Source: Proteus vulgaris
Lineage (GTDB): Bacteria > Pseudomonadota > Gammaproteobacteria > Enterobacterales > Enterobacteriaceae
Length of the DNA: 64,000 bases
NCBI RefSeq assembly: GCF_016239305.1
Contig: NZ_JAEHOQ010000003.1
Coordinates: 62,001-126,000 of the forward strand
Reading direction: 5' to 3'
Below are positions 36,838-46,072 of this stretch, in pieces. The translations under genes and the position numbers were made by a program. The notes beneath the pieces are model-generated. The model was given only the letters and a program-made list of their open reading frames with translations. It did not search any database and was not told where the DNA came from. Within the stretch, counting starts at the first letter, position 1. Each line of letters opens with the position of its first letter.

Positions 36838-38157
36838 CTACATCGTCGCTATGGATGCAGGTAAGAAGGTGTACAGCAGCAACATAAACATCATGGCTAA
36901 CAGTGGGATAGCGAGAGTTAACGTTCCTACAGGGCCATAGCCCTCTTTATGGCTGACACCACAGACGCTAAAGACAGTAATAATCAATCCGTTAAATGGT
37001 GGAGTTGTACTCATTGATGCCATTGTGGCCACTCGGTGTAAGGAGCCTTGATCAACTACGGTTGCAGGGAACATTGCCGCAATCATTGGCATAGCAATAC
37101 TTAACGCACCGGAGCCTGAGCCACTGATAAATACCAAGGCGCCGACTGAAATTGCAGTAACAACAAGTGGATTAAGACCAGATTGAGCAATCGCTTGGAA
37201 TGATTCTTTGAACGCAGGTAAGGTCATCACTAATGCCCCAAACCCAACAATAACCGCCGTGTTAAAGAGGGAGGTCACCCCTTCCATCGTCCCAGCAGCT
37301 AAATTAGGTACGAGCTTTTTCCAATCGAGATAGCGTAAGTACACAATCAAGGCGGCGATAATCGCGCAGAACAAGGCAATAGCTGGATCCCATTTCAGAA
37401 TATTCAGCACGACCAGCAAAATAAGCATAGGGAGTAATGCAACGAGTACATTTGGTAATTGACGATCTTTTTTACCTTCTTCAGCTTTTGCTGTTTTTTC
37501 GTCTTCAACCCAACCTTCACCTTTTGCTTTTACACGTTTAAATAACCAGGTGAGATAAATAATGACTAAGGTGACTTGGAACAACGCTGTCAACATACCT
37601 GGCACTAAACCCGCAGTAGCTGACGTACCTAAGAATTTCATGGGGATAAGGTTTTGGATCTGCGGTGATCCGGGCATTATCATCACAAACGTACCTGCAC
37701 CGGCAAAATAGACAGCAGGAATAAGTCTGCGAGGAAGGTTTGCTTTGCGAAATAAACTCACCATCATCGAATAAACGGTAAACAGTGCAACAAATACTGA
37801 AACACCGCCGTAGGCTAAAATGGCACAAGCTGCAACTAACGAAGGAATAACGGCTCTTTCACCAAATTTACCAATAATAAAAGAGGCAACACTATCAGCA
37901 GCGCCACTGATAGCGGTTAATTTGCCAAAAATCGCACCGAGTACGAAAATGAAGAAGAAGCTGCCAAAATAACCACCTAATCCACCGGTATACACTTGTA
38001 ACAGTGCATCGACAGGATTAAGCATATCTGGTGATACAAGCCATGCAGTCACAGCAAGAAATAGGCTGGTAGTAAAGACAGAAATGAAGATATGTATGCC
38101 TTTCATACACATGATCATCAATATCGCTAGCCCAATGATTAAACAAATAATACCCAT
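36838..38157 (-). CDS. GntP family permease
   Basis: 439 residues with about 12-13 membrane helices and GntP-type sequences (GGVSVFVALFTVYSMMVSLFRK, AGAGTFVMIMPGSPQIQNLIP, SGSGSGALSIAMPMIAAMFP). GntP proteins import gluconate and other hydroxylated acids such as 3-hydroxybutyrate or glycerate by proton symport. In an operon for 2-hydroxyacyl-CoA breakdown it most likely imports the 2-hydroxy acid substrate (or exports the product). It lies 80 bases after the dehydratase gene. Confidence 0.85.
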   Translation of the reverse strand: MGIICLIIGLAILMIMCMKGIHIFISVFTTSLFLAVTAWLVSPDMLNPVDALLQVYTGGLGGYFGSFFFIFVLGAIFGKLTAISGAADSVASFIIGKFGERAVIPSLVAACAILAYGGVSVFVALFTVYSMMVSLFRKANLPRRLIPAVYFAGAGTFVMIMPGSPQIQNLIPMKFLGTSATAGLVPGMLTALFQVTLVIIYLTWLFKRVKAKGEGWVEDEKTAKAEEGKKDRQLPNVLVALLPMLILLVVLNILKWDPAIALFCAIIAALIVYLRYLDWKKLVPNLAAGTMEGVTSLFNTAVIVGFGALVMTLPAFKESFQAIAQSGLNPLVVTAISVGALVFISGSGSGALSIAMPMIAAMFPATVVDQGSLHRVATMASMSTTPPFNGLIITVFSVCGVSHKEGYGPVGTLTLAIPLLAMMFMLLLYTFLPASIATM

Positions 38158-38237
38158 GATTGCCCCACTTATATGTGTTAGGGTTCAATTGACCTGTGCT
38201 ATCCACACAGGCCTTTTGTGACTATTGATTAATGTTG

Positions 38238-39371
38238 TTAAGCAGAAAGCACATCAGCAAAAGTTTGCAATGCAGTTCTAGCTTGTTCATACGTTTTGGT
38301 TTGCTGATCGATTTCGATAATGATGGAAGGAATGCCTTCTCTATCGAGAAATTTCTTCACAATCGGGGCATCGAATTCTTCAGGATCACAGAATTTTGTT
38401 AGCAAATAGATAACGCCATCAGCGCCAGTGTTTTTCACCATATCGGCGATTAAACGACCGCGTTTTTTCTCCGGATCATATAAAAGTGAACACCCTTCAA
38501 GCAGGGCGATTTGCTCTGCCATTGCTTCATAAGGTGCGTTATTTTCTGGAATATCTTGGCGAAACTGACGAGACTCATGTGCGACTTCATCAGCCACAAT
38601 GGCCATCTTGTTATCCGCTAAGATTTGTAAAATAGAAGGGCTATCTGCAATAATGCCTGTCACGACAACTTTGTGCCCTTTCCACGGTTCGGGAGATAAG
38701 GTCTTGCATTGCGCAACAATGGCTTCAACGGCTTTTGTATGTTCAACCACATCCATAAAATAACCACTTTTGATCACAGTATTACGGCGTTGTGGTGTGA
38801 TTAAGTTTGGATGAAGTGCTGCCATCTCTGAAAACTCGCGTAACGCGGCGCGACGCAGATTAAACAGATGAATCGCATTTTTTAGTGCATCATCTGTAAC
38901 AGGTTGACCTGAAATTTCCCCTAATTGCAGTGCAATTTTTTTGTATTGTTCAGTTAAGAAAGCAATACCCGCAGGGGTTTTACGATTTTGTGGATGTACC
39001 AGTTGGATAAAAGGCACTTGTGGCACACCCGCTTTCCAGTTTTGCCCTAAGCATTTTAAGGTGTCGCACAAAGAAGGAATTAAAGCTGCTGACAGTTTAT
39101 TCAGCGCACCATCCAATCCCATCTCAAGAGAAGAAAGCACTAGCGCACAATAGAAAGGAGGAAAATATTTCTTTGCTTCTGAGATCTCACGTCCTTCGGC
39201 ACCCCAAATACCAAAAGGCACCATACCTGCCGCATAGACAATTTCATTCGGAGTATATTCAGGGAAACAACCAATCACCTTTTTACCACTACGAATAAAA
39301 CCTTCTAATTGCGCAACGGGGTTATCTACCACCGCTTGCAGCTCATCAAATCTATCCGTTAATGTTTTCAT
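38238..39371 (-). CDS. 2-Hydroxyacyl-CoA dehydratase, second subunit (HadC/FldC type)
   Basis: 377 residues of the HgdB/HadC/FldC family. Candidate cluster ligands are C75 in KKYFPPFYC and C102/C107 in LIPSLCDTLKCLGQNW, with a further cysteine in LLTKFCDPEEFD. Together with the 39371-40612 product it forms the iron-sulfur enzyme that removes water from (R)-2-hydroxyacyl-CoA by a ketyl-radical mechanism after one-electron activation. Its start codon overlaps the stop of the partner gene by one base. Clostridial FldC/HadC have about 375 residues. Oxygen-sensitive by nature. Substrate not determinable by eye. Confidence 0.9.
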   Translation of the reverse strand: MKTLTDRFDELQAVVDNPVAQLEGFIRSGKKVIGCFPEYTPNEIVYAAGMVPFGIWGAEGREISEAKKYFPPFYCALVLSSLEMGLDGALNKLSAALIPSLCDTLKCLGQNWKAGVPQVPFIQLVHPQNRKTPAGIAFLTEQYKKIALQLGEISGQPVTDDALKNAIHLFNLRRAALREFSEMAALHPNLITPQRRNTVIKSGYFMDVVEHTKAVEAIVAQCKTLSPEPWKGHKVVVTGIIADSPSILQILADNKMAIVADEVAHESRQFRQDIPENNAPYEAMAEQIALLEGCSLLYDPEKKRGRLIADMVKNTGADGVIYLLTKFCDPEEFDAPIVKKFLDREGIPSIIIEIDQQTKTYEQARTALQTFADVLSA

Positions 39372-40612
39372 TAGATGTCTCCCTTTTTCATATCGGCTTT
39401 ATTCGCAGCCATAATTTCCGTTAATGCTTCAACACGGGTGACATACTGCGCTTCAGAGAAAACACGAGGATCAGCTTGGTCGCCATCAAAAGTCACTGTA
39501 GGGATCTTAAGTTCATGGCGAATACGGCGCTCAATTTCGGGCATAATGCCACTCCAGAGCTTACAACTGCGATTAACGTGAATAATGGCACCATCAACTT
39601 TATTCTGACGGCTAACGTTAATACGCATATCGGCTGCACGCTCAACAGAGACACAGTTAGGGACATAAGAGTAAGCACGCATCATCTCGTCACTGTTTTG
39701 ATAAATGACACCAAATGCAGTGGCGTAAACAGTAGCGGTAACGTTGATGCCTTGCTCTTTTAACGGGGTAGATGTGGCACGCAAATAAGGCCAACAGGCA
39801 ATACCTTCAAAGAGAACACGGTATTTTTCTTCACCGCGGTAAGTCGATTTTTTCTCTTTGATATTTTGCTCCATCTCTTCACACAGTTGCTCAAAAGCCA
39901 GTGCTGCTTCCAATTTACCGCGTGCGCAAACAGCAACCGCCATATGGTTAAACAGATCAAAACCATTCATTGGAGACGGTTCATATTGGCAATATTCTGC
40001 TGCTTTTAGCCATGCACGCCCTGTGCGTTGTGAGATTTCACAGACTTCTTTAAATTTCTCTTCGGAGAAGACTTTGCCAGTGACTTTTTCAAGTTGTTTA
40101 ATCGCATCATCAAATTGCGCTTGAACATATTTCACAGTCACATCATCGGTGTCATAATCATTTTTATAAGGAATATCGATAAGGATCATCGGGATATTCA
40201 ATTCATATGCGATATTTTCATACCACTTGATCATGCAGTTACAGATATTGTTACAGCACAGCAAGAAGTCAGGCTGAGGCATATCCATCTCTTCACACTG
40301 TTTAATATCCATGTAAGAGAGGCTGATACGAGCATAAGCACAGATATCATTGGAATATCCCATGCTTTCTGCGTGCTCACACATTTTTAAACCCGCACCT
40401 TTTGCCGCAATTGCAGCGGCTTGGTTTTCAGGATAAACCACACATAAACCTAATGTTTCAGCAATCTCTTGTGGGAAGTTAGAGGCACACCAGCCTATTT
40501 TTTCACCGCTATTTTTAGCATCCCACGCACGCTGATAAGCATCAGCAGCGATTTTTTGCAGTCGTTTTTTCGCAGGAATATAATCCGGCGCATTCATATC
40601 TACATTGCTCAT
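39371..40612 (-). CDS. 2-Hydroxyacyl-CoA dehydratase, first subunit (HadB/FldB type)
   Basis: 413 residues, about the length of FldB/HadB (about 407). Cysteines lie at the places used by the family: C91 in SNDICAYAR, C119/C120 and C124 in LLCCNNICNCMIKWYE, and a C-terminal VNRSCKLWSG. The CNNICNCMIKWYE run is diagnostic. It overlaps the activator gene by four bases (ATGA) and hadC-like gene by one, so the three are translationally coupled and expected in fixed ratio. The partner for activation is the 40609-41436 product. Confidence 0.92.
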   Translation of the reverse strand: MSNVDMNAPDYIPAKKRLQKIAADAYQRAWDAKNSGEKIGWCASNFPQEIAETLGLCVVYPENQAAAIAAKGAGLKMCEHAESMGYSNDICAYARISLSYMDIKQCEEMDMPQPDFLLCCNNICNCMIKWYENIAYELNIPMILIDIPYKNDYDTDDVTVKYVQAQFDDAIKQLEKVTGKVFSEEKFKEVCEISQRTGRAWLKAAEYCQYEPSPMNGFDLFNHMAVAVCARGKLEAALAFEQLCEEMEQNIKEKKSTYRGEEKYRVLFEGIACWPYLRATSTPLKEQGINVTATVYATAFGVIYQNSDEMMRAYSYVPNCVSVERAADMRINVSRQNKVDGAIIHVNRSCKLWSGIMPEIERRIRHELKIPTVTFDGDQADPRVFSEAQYVTRVEALTEIMAANKADMKKGDI

Positions 40613-41436
40613 TTTGATGTTCCTATTGTTAACGCATCGTCTTCCAGTTGATGGCGGTACGCTTCAAAGGCATAAATGGCGGCACCTATCGCCCCGTTAT
40701 ATTGTGATAAAGGTGAGGTGGCGATAGAGGCGTTCAACTCTTCGCTAACATAACGAACAACTTCAAAATTACTGGCGACACCGCCTGTCATCACGACAGG
40801 TGCTTCAACACCTACTCGTTTTGCAAGACCCGCAATACGACTAGCCACAGAGCGATGAATACCATTAATAACGTCGGGTATTGTTTCGTTATTCGCGAGA
40901 TGAGAAATTACTTCTGATTCAGAGAACACAGTACAGGTTGAGCTAATCGTGACTTTTTTAGTGGACTTAGCGCCCTCTTGAGCGAGATCAGAAATCTTGG
41001 TTTCTAATACTCTCGACATGACATCTAAAAAGCGTCCTGTACCGGCGGCGCACTTGTCATTCATCACAAAGTTTAATAAACGGCCAGCACCATCCATATG
41101 AAGTGCTTTAACGTCTTGACCGCCGATATCAATCACGGTTTTTACGCCCGGAAAAAGAAAGTGCGCGCCTTTAGCATGACAGCTCAGTTCGCTCACTTCT
41201 TTATTGGCTTCTTTCAGAGAATTGCGGCCATAACCTGTTGCACAGATCCAACTGATCTGACTGAGATCGCCACCAAACTGGCTTAATACTTCAGCGATCG
41301 CTTTTTCAGGCCCTGAGGTTCCTGCACCCACTGATGCCAGTGATTTGGCGACAATTGCGTCACCATTTTTCATGATGATGCATTTTGATGCAGACGATCC
41401 GATATCAACGCCCATTGTGAAAATGTCTTGTTGCAT
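40609..41436 (-). CDS. ATP-dependent activator of 2-hydroxyacyl-CoA dehydratase (HadI/FldI type)
   Basis: 275 residues of the ASKHA fold: MGVDIGSSASKCIIM (phosphate 1), ICATGYGRN, DIGGQDVKAL (phosphate 2) and VMTGGVASN (adenosine). The two cysteines that bridge a 4Fe-4S cluster between two subunits are C129 (NDKCAAGTGR) and C168 (SSTCTVFSESE). It injects one electron into the dehydratase at the cost of ATP, taking it from reduced ferredoxin or flavodoxin. Its presence shows the dehydratase is of the radical type. It lies 36 bases after the CoA transferase gene. Confidence 0.94.
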   Translation of the reverse strand: MQQDIFTMGVDIGSSASKCIIMKNGDAIVAKSLASVGAGTSGPEKAIAEVLSQFGGDLSQISWICATGYGRNSLKEANKEVSELSCHAKGAHFLFPGVKTVIDIGGQDVKALHMDGAGRLLNFVMNDKCAAGTGRFLDVMSRVLETKISDLAQEGAKSTKKVTISSTCTVFSESEVISHLANNETIPDVINGIHRSVASRIAGLAKRVGVEAPVVMTGGVASNFEVVRYVSEELNASIATSPLSQYNGAIGAAIYAFEAYRHQLEDDALTIGTSK

Positions 41437-41472
41437 GCCTTTGCTCTCCTGAAAATTAAAAAAATAAGTGGA

Positions 41473-42708
41473 TTATTCTTTCCATGTCATCACGTCTTTA
41501 TTGGCTTCAAGGCTGGCAATTTCTTCTGCGCTATACCCTAATTCAGCTAATACAGACGGTGTGTCTTCACCTAACAAAGGACCACGACGATATTCAGGTA
41601 AACCACTCTCTAAGAAATCAATAGGTGGACGAACTAAGGCTTTTTCACTGCCATTTTTGTATTTCATGTTGTAGAAGGTGTTGATTGCCCAAGCCTGTTT
41701 GTCTTCCAACACTTCTTCCCATGTTTGCGCAATACTGAATGGGATATCATTTTTGGTGAAAATATCGGCCCATTCTGATGCTGTTTTCTGCTCAACTTGT
41801 TGCCAAATCAGGTCATATAATTCCGGAGAGCGATTATTTTTCGCCACTTCTTGTAGGCGTGTATAACGAGCGTCTTCAGCTAAATCTGGACGACCAATAC
41901 AAGAAATAAAGGTTGGGTAGTAAGCGTCATAAACTGGCATACAGACTTGGATAAAACGGTCATCTTTGGTTTTATAAGCCAGAATAAATGGGCTGGTAGT
42001 ATTGCGACGATCGATTGGATACGGCTGACCATAATCTGGGTATTGCGCCGCTTGGATCATGATTGCTTGGGTATAAATTGAGGTATGCAGTAAGTTAGTT
42101 GAAACATACTCACCTTGGCCGATATTTTTAGCGCGAATATAAGCGGCTAACACACCTGAAACCAAGCCTAATGCACACTGGTGATCGCCAAGACCCGGGA
42201 TCACGTTCATCGGTACTGTGCCTTTTTGGTACAACGAGCCTAAAATACCGCCACGCGCAAAGAAGGCAGTGTAGTCAAATCCGGGTAGATCTTTATCTGG
42301 ACCTTCATCACCATAACCCGTCACGCTGGCGTAAACTAACTTTGGAAAGCGTTGTTTTAACGTTTCATAATCTAACCCTGCACGTTCTCTTGCACCAGGG
42401 CGCCAATTAGTTAAGAAAATGTCGGCTTTTTCTAACAGTTCAAACAGAATTTTTTTACCTGCTTCTGTTTTCGTATTCAACACGATGCCACGTTTATTGG
42501 CGTTTTCTAAATCAAAACTGGTGTTTTCATGTTGATCTAATGGACGACCTTCTGTTGGTGCGGTATAGCGTAAGTTATCGCCACTTGGAGATTCGATTTT
42601 AATTACATTCGCCCCCATATCAGCTAAAATACGACCCGCTGCGGGTACTGCGATAAAGGTCGCCAACTCAACTACAGTGACACCTTCCAGTGCTTTACGA
42701 CTTGTCAT
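41473..42708 (-). CDS. CoA transferase, class III (CaiB/BaiF/FldA type)
   Basis: 411 residues of the family III CoA transferases. N-terminal GVTVVELATFIAVPAAGRILADMGANVIKIE and the catalytic aspartate candidate D145 in LPGFDYTAFFARGG are visible. In had/fld operons the equivalent enzyme (HadA/FldA) moves CoA from the saturated or enoyl product to the incoming (R)-2-hydroxy acid, so only a catalytic amount of acyl-CoA is needed. Related to, but clearly different from, CaiB at 54989-56209. Confidence 0.9.
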   Translation of the reverse strand: MTSRKALEGVTVVELATFIAVPAAGRILADMGANVIKIESPSGDNLRYTAPTEGRPLDQHENTSFDLENANKRGIVLNTKTEAGKKILFELLEKADIFLTNWRPGARERAGLDYETLKQRFPKLVYASVTGYGDEGPDKDLPGFDYTAFFARGGILGSLYQKGTVPMNVIPGLGDHQCALGLVSGVLAAYIRAKNIGQGEYVSTNLLHTSIYTQAIMIQAAQYPDYGQPYPIDRRNTTSPFILAYKTKDDRFIQVCMPVYDAYYPTFISCIGRPDLAEDARYTRLQEVAKNNRSPELYDLIWQQVEQKTASEWADIFTKNDIPFSIAQTWEEVLEDKQAWAINTFYNMKYKNGSEKALVRPPIDFLESGLPEYRRGPLLGEDTPSVLAELGYSAEEIASLEANKDVMTWKE

Positions 42709-42774
42709 TTTTTCTCCTAATTATTTTTAGACTTCATACTGCTGTTGTCAGAATGTGGATAAATCCGTTGTCAC

Positions 42775-44412
42775 TTAACCCGCTACTTTGGTTTCTTCAT
42801 CCTTGATTGAAACGCCATAACCCAATTGCAATTTCAGGGCTTGCACATCAATTTTTCCGCAAGGGGTATGAGGAAACTGCGTAAAGAAATGGAGTTCTTT
42901 GGGGATTTTGTAGCGAGCCAGTCGCTCTTGTAGAAATGCACGTAATTCGCTTTCATTTAGGGCGTAGCCTTTTTGCACACAAATAGTGGCAATCACTTCC
43001 TCACCTAAATCTACAGAAGGAATACCGAATGCTTTCGTCGCGTCAACACCGGGATATTCCGCAATGGCCTCTTCTATTTCACAAAGGCTGATATTTTCAC
43101 CACCACGGACCACAATCTCTTTCATGCGATAGGCGTAGTGATAATTTCCTTGTTCATCGACATAGCCAATATCCCCTGTATGTAACCAGCCGTCTTCATC
43201 TAGTGCTTCTTTGGTTTTATCCGGGGCATTGTCATAACCCATCATCACATGAAAACCACGGGTACAAATTTCACCCCAAACACCCACAGGAACAGGTTTA
43301 CCCGTTTTCGGACTAATGATTTTCATTTCAACAAAAGGTAATGGTTTACCGATAGAACTGCGTTTTATTGGTAAAGCATCGTTTGGTAATGTTTGAGTAC
43401 AACAAGGGGAGGCTTCTGTTTGACCATAAGAGACAGTGATCCCTTTCATCCCTAGAGTATTTTCAATGTCATCAATTAACGTAGGAGGGAAACTCGCCCC
43501 AGCAATAATGCCTTTATCGAGGCTAGATAAATCGTAGTGAGAAAACTGCTCGTGTTTCATTAAGCGACTAAAAATCGTTGGCACACCATGCATAACAGTA
43601 CAACGATAATCTTGAACCACTTTCAAAACATCTTCTGCACAATAATTATCAAGAAGAACTAATTGGCATCCTGTTGTTAACGCAAAAAAGAGACAAGAAG
43701 AGAGCCCAAAACAGTGGAATAGAGGAACAGCAAGGCAAATGACATCGTTATGCGTTACACCTAATCGCTGTGCTGACAGCATGGCATTATTAATCACATT
43801 ATATTGACTTAACATGACACCTTTAGGCATTGCTGTGCTACCTGATGTCATTTGAATTGTCAGCAAGTCTTTCACACTCACTAATGCAACAGCATGCTGA
43901 TAGTCTTTATCTGATATTTTTTGGCTAATTGCTTTTAATTGAGATAGTGAGACACTTTTTTCTGCCGATTTATTTCCCATGCTAATAAATAGCTGAGGTA
44001 ATACCTCTTTATTTTCAGTTATTTTTTTAGCAAGACAATTAATTACTTCAATAAAGTCATTACTTTTAAACCCATCAGAAAAACATAATGCTTTAATACC
44101 TGTTAATCGACATAAATCTAATAACTCTCTTTTTTTAAAATGAAAGTTAATACAAACAACCGGAACACCAATTTGAGCAGCCGCAAGAAAACAAATTATC
44201 CACTCTTTACTATTAGCAGACCAAATACCTAAACGATCGCCTTTTTTTAACCCTATCGCTAAAAAACCACGCGCAACACTTTCTACTTCTTGTTGTAATT
44301 GTTGCCAAGTCAGTGTTTTTTTACTTTGGTTTTCAATCAAGGCTGTTTGTGAAGCATATCGCTTTACAATATTGTTTAGACATTCTTTAACTGTCATTTC
44401 TAATAAGGTCAT
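42775..44412 (-). CDS. AMP-forming acyl-CoA ligase
   Basis: 545 residues of the adenylate-forming family: LLTIQMTSGSTAMPKGVMLS (P-loop), VSYGQTEASP, the GWLHTGDIGYVDEQG hinge region and the C-terminal lysine in PHTPCGKIDVQALK. It makes acyl-CoA from a free acid with ATP and CoA, probably priming the CoA-transferase cycle. It is the first gene of the operon, 66 bases before the CoA transferase gene. Similar in role to CaiC for carnitine, and to a CoA ligase I recall in clostridial fld clusters. Substrate unknown. Confidence 0.88.
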   Translation of the reverse strand: MTLLEMTVKECLNNIVKRYASQTALIENQSKKTLTWQQLQQEVESVARGFLAIGLKKGDRLGIWSANSKEWIICFLAAAQIGVPVVCINFHFKKRELLDLCRLTGIKALCFSDGFKSNDFIEVINCLAKKITENKEVLPQLFISMGNKSAEKSVSLSQLKAISQKISDKDYQHAVALVSVKDLLTIQMTSGSTAMPKGVMLSQYNVINNAMLSAQRLGVTHNDVICLAVPLFHCFGLSSCLFFALTTGCQLVLLDNYCAEDVLKVVQDYRCTVMHGVPTIFSRLMKHEQFSHYDLSSLDKGIIAGASFPPTLIDDIENTLGMKGITVSYGQTEASPCCTQTLPNDALPIKRSSIGKPLPFVEMKIISPKTGKPVPVGVWGEICTRGFHVMMGYDNAPDKTKEALDEDGWLHTGDIGYVDEQGNYHYAYRMKEIVVRGGENISLCEIEEAIAEYPGVDATKAFGIPSVDLGEEVIATICVQKGYALNESELRAFLQERLARYKIPKELHFFTQFPHTPCGKIDVQALKLQLGYGVSIKDEETKVAG

Positions 44413-44911
44413 AAATACCTACTCAACCGCTTTTTTGCTGGTGTTTGCGTCTGTAATGACCTTATTCTGGGTAGGGGGAATTATTCATTCTTGGTAAATA
44501 ACGAACTGTTTTTCGTCATTTGAATAGTATGAGAGAGATCTGTGATTGAGGTCTAGATTTGGTGAGTTAATCAGGTTTATTAATTGAGAAGAAATTTGTG
44601 TAAATGAAGTTAATTTGAAATATGGATGTAAGTTAATTGTTTGTTTTAAAAGACTAGATGCTTAATTATCTCTATTAGATTAGTATTCATATCTTTAAAA
44701 ATAAAACAGTGTTGATAATGATATTATTGTGCTTTTATGTGAAGAATTTGTATACTCCTTTTGACTTAAAAAAGAAAAATCGCCTCCATTATCCTTAAAA
44801 TAATGAGCCTTAATTGGGCAAAATAAAGAGGACTTAAACATTGAACATCATCAGCAAAAGATATGATTAACCTTTCAATATAAATAATGAAAATAGACTT
44901 AAGGATTAAAA
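44413..44911. promoter_or_regulatory. Divergent promoter region between the acyl-CoA operon and the ATPase module
   Basis: 499 bases without genes. For the plus strand TTGTGC (44727-44732), an 18-base spacer and TATACT (44751-44756) form a plausible promoter about 150 bases before the ATPase gene. I found no full CaiF-type palindrome here (only a degenerate half at 44874-44883), so the acyl-CoA operon is not under the same array as cai/fix. No clear CRP or FNR palindrome was seen. Confidence 0.45.
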
Positions 44912-46069
44912 ATGATTACACGAATTTATATTGATAACTTCAAATCATTACTCGATTTTGAACTTCATTTATCACCTTTTACCTGTCTGATTGGCTTAAA
45001 TGGAGCTGGTAAAAGTACCGTTTTACAAGCCATGGATTTTTCAAGCGCCTTAATGCTTGGAAAAGTAAAAAAATGGTTAGAAGAACGACGTTGGGTACCT
45101 AAAGAACTTAATTCAGGTTTAGTTACACGAAAAAATATTCAAATACAAATTGATGTTGTTGTAAATAATATTAAGTATAGATGGCAGGCTTCATTTAATC
45201 GACAAATGTTATGTTGTACAAATGAACGTATTACACGATTAAATAATAATGAAATAGAAGAAGAAATATTATTTATTTTAAAAGATGGTCGCTATCATAT
45301 TGGTCAAAAACAAGAAAGTGTTTCATTTGAATATGAAGGCTCTATTCTTTCCCAATTAAAAGATGAAGTTTTAGGTGATGAAATAAAAAAAATAAAAGAA
45401 CGCTTATGTGCTTTACGCTCTCTTGATTTATTATCACCTCAATCGTTGCGTCAAAAAGTGCGAAAAACAGAGCGACAAGATATCGGCATGGAAGGAAAGC
45501 AACTTTCTGCATTTTTACATCAGCTCAATACCCAACAAAAAAGTATCCTTCTTAAACAGTTACAAGAGTATTATCCGCAAGTTACCGAAATTAAAACAGC
45601 GGTACAACGCTCTGGTTGGATACAATTAAAAATCAGTGAGAAATTTATTGTTAACGAAAAAGAGATTAGCTTAATCACCGAAGCTCGCCATATTAATGAT
45701 GGAATGTTGAGGTTACTTGCCATTTTAGCGCAACAATTTAGTGATTTAGAAACGCTGCTTTTTGATGAAATCGAAAATGGTATTAACCCAGAAATTACTG
45801 AAAAAATCGTTGATGCGCTTGTTGCCTCACCTAAACAAATTATCGTCACAACACACAGCCCAATGGTTTTAAATTACCTAGAAGATGATGTTGCAAAAAA
45901 AGCTGTTGTACTGATTTATAGAAGAAAAAATGGTGAAGTGGGCGCAGTCAAATTCTTTGATTTAGCATCGGCTAATAAAAAACTAAATACTCTTGCGCCC
46001 GGTGACGCTATGTTAGATCTCTATTTAATTGATATGGCGAAAGAAGCTGACTCTTTATTAGGAAAATAA
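44912..46069 (+). CDS. OLD/RecF-like AAA ATPase of a two-gene module
   Basis: 385 residues. The Walker A GLNGAGKST is at residues 28-36, directly after the N-terminal strand (ITRIYIDNFKSLLDFELHL), as in AAA_15/AAA_21 ATPases. The Walker B TLLFDEIENGINPE is near residue 281 and the H-loop TTHSPMVLNYL near 314. The ABC-type signature lies around LITEARHINDGMLRLLAIL. It has no fused nuclease. It overlaps in function with the next gene, three bases downstream, and the pair resembles ATPase + TOPRIM-like defence modules. AAGGA precedes the start. Confidence 0.88.
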   Translation: MITRIYIDNFKSLLDFELHLSPFTCLIGLNGAGKSTVLQAMDFSSALMLGKVKKWLEERRWVPKELNSGLVTRKNIQIQIDVVVNNIKYRWQASFNRQMLCCTNERITRLNNNEIEEEILFILKDGRYHIGQKQESVSFEYEGSILSQLKDEVLGDEIKKIKERLCALRSLDLLSPQSLRQKVRKTERQDIGMEGKQLSAFLHQLNTQQKSILLKQLQEYYPQVTEIKTAVQRSGWIQLKISEKFIVNEKEISLITEARHINDGMLRLLAILAQQFSDLETLLFDEIENGINPEITEKIVDALVASPKQIIVTTHSPMVLNYLEDDVAKKAVVLIYRRKNGEVGAVKFFDLASANKKLNTLAPGDAMLDLYLIDMAKEADSLLGK

Positions 46070-46072
46070 CAC

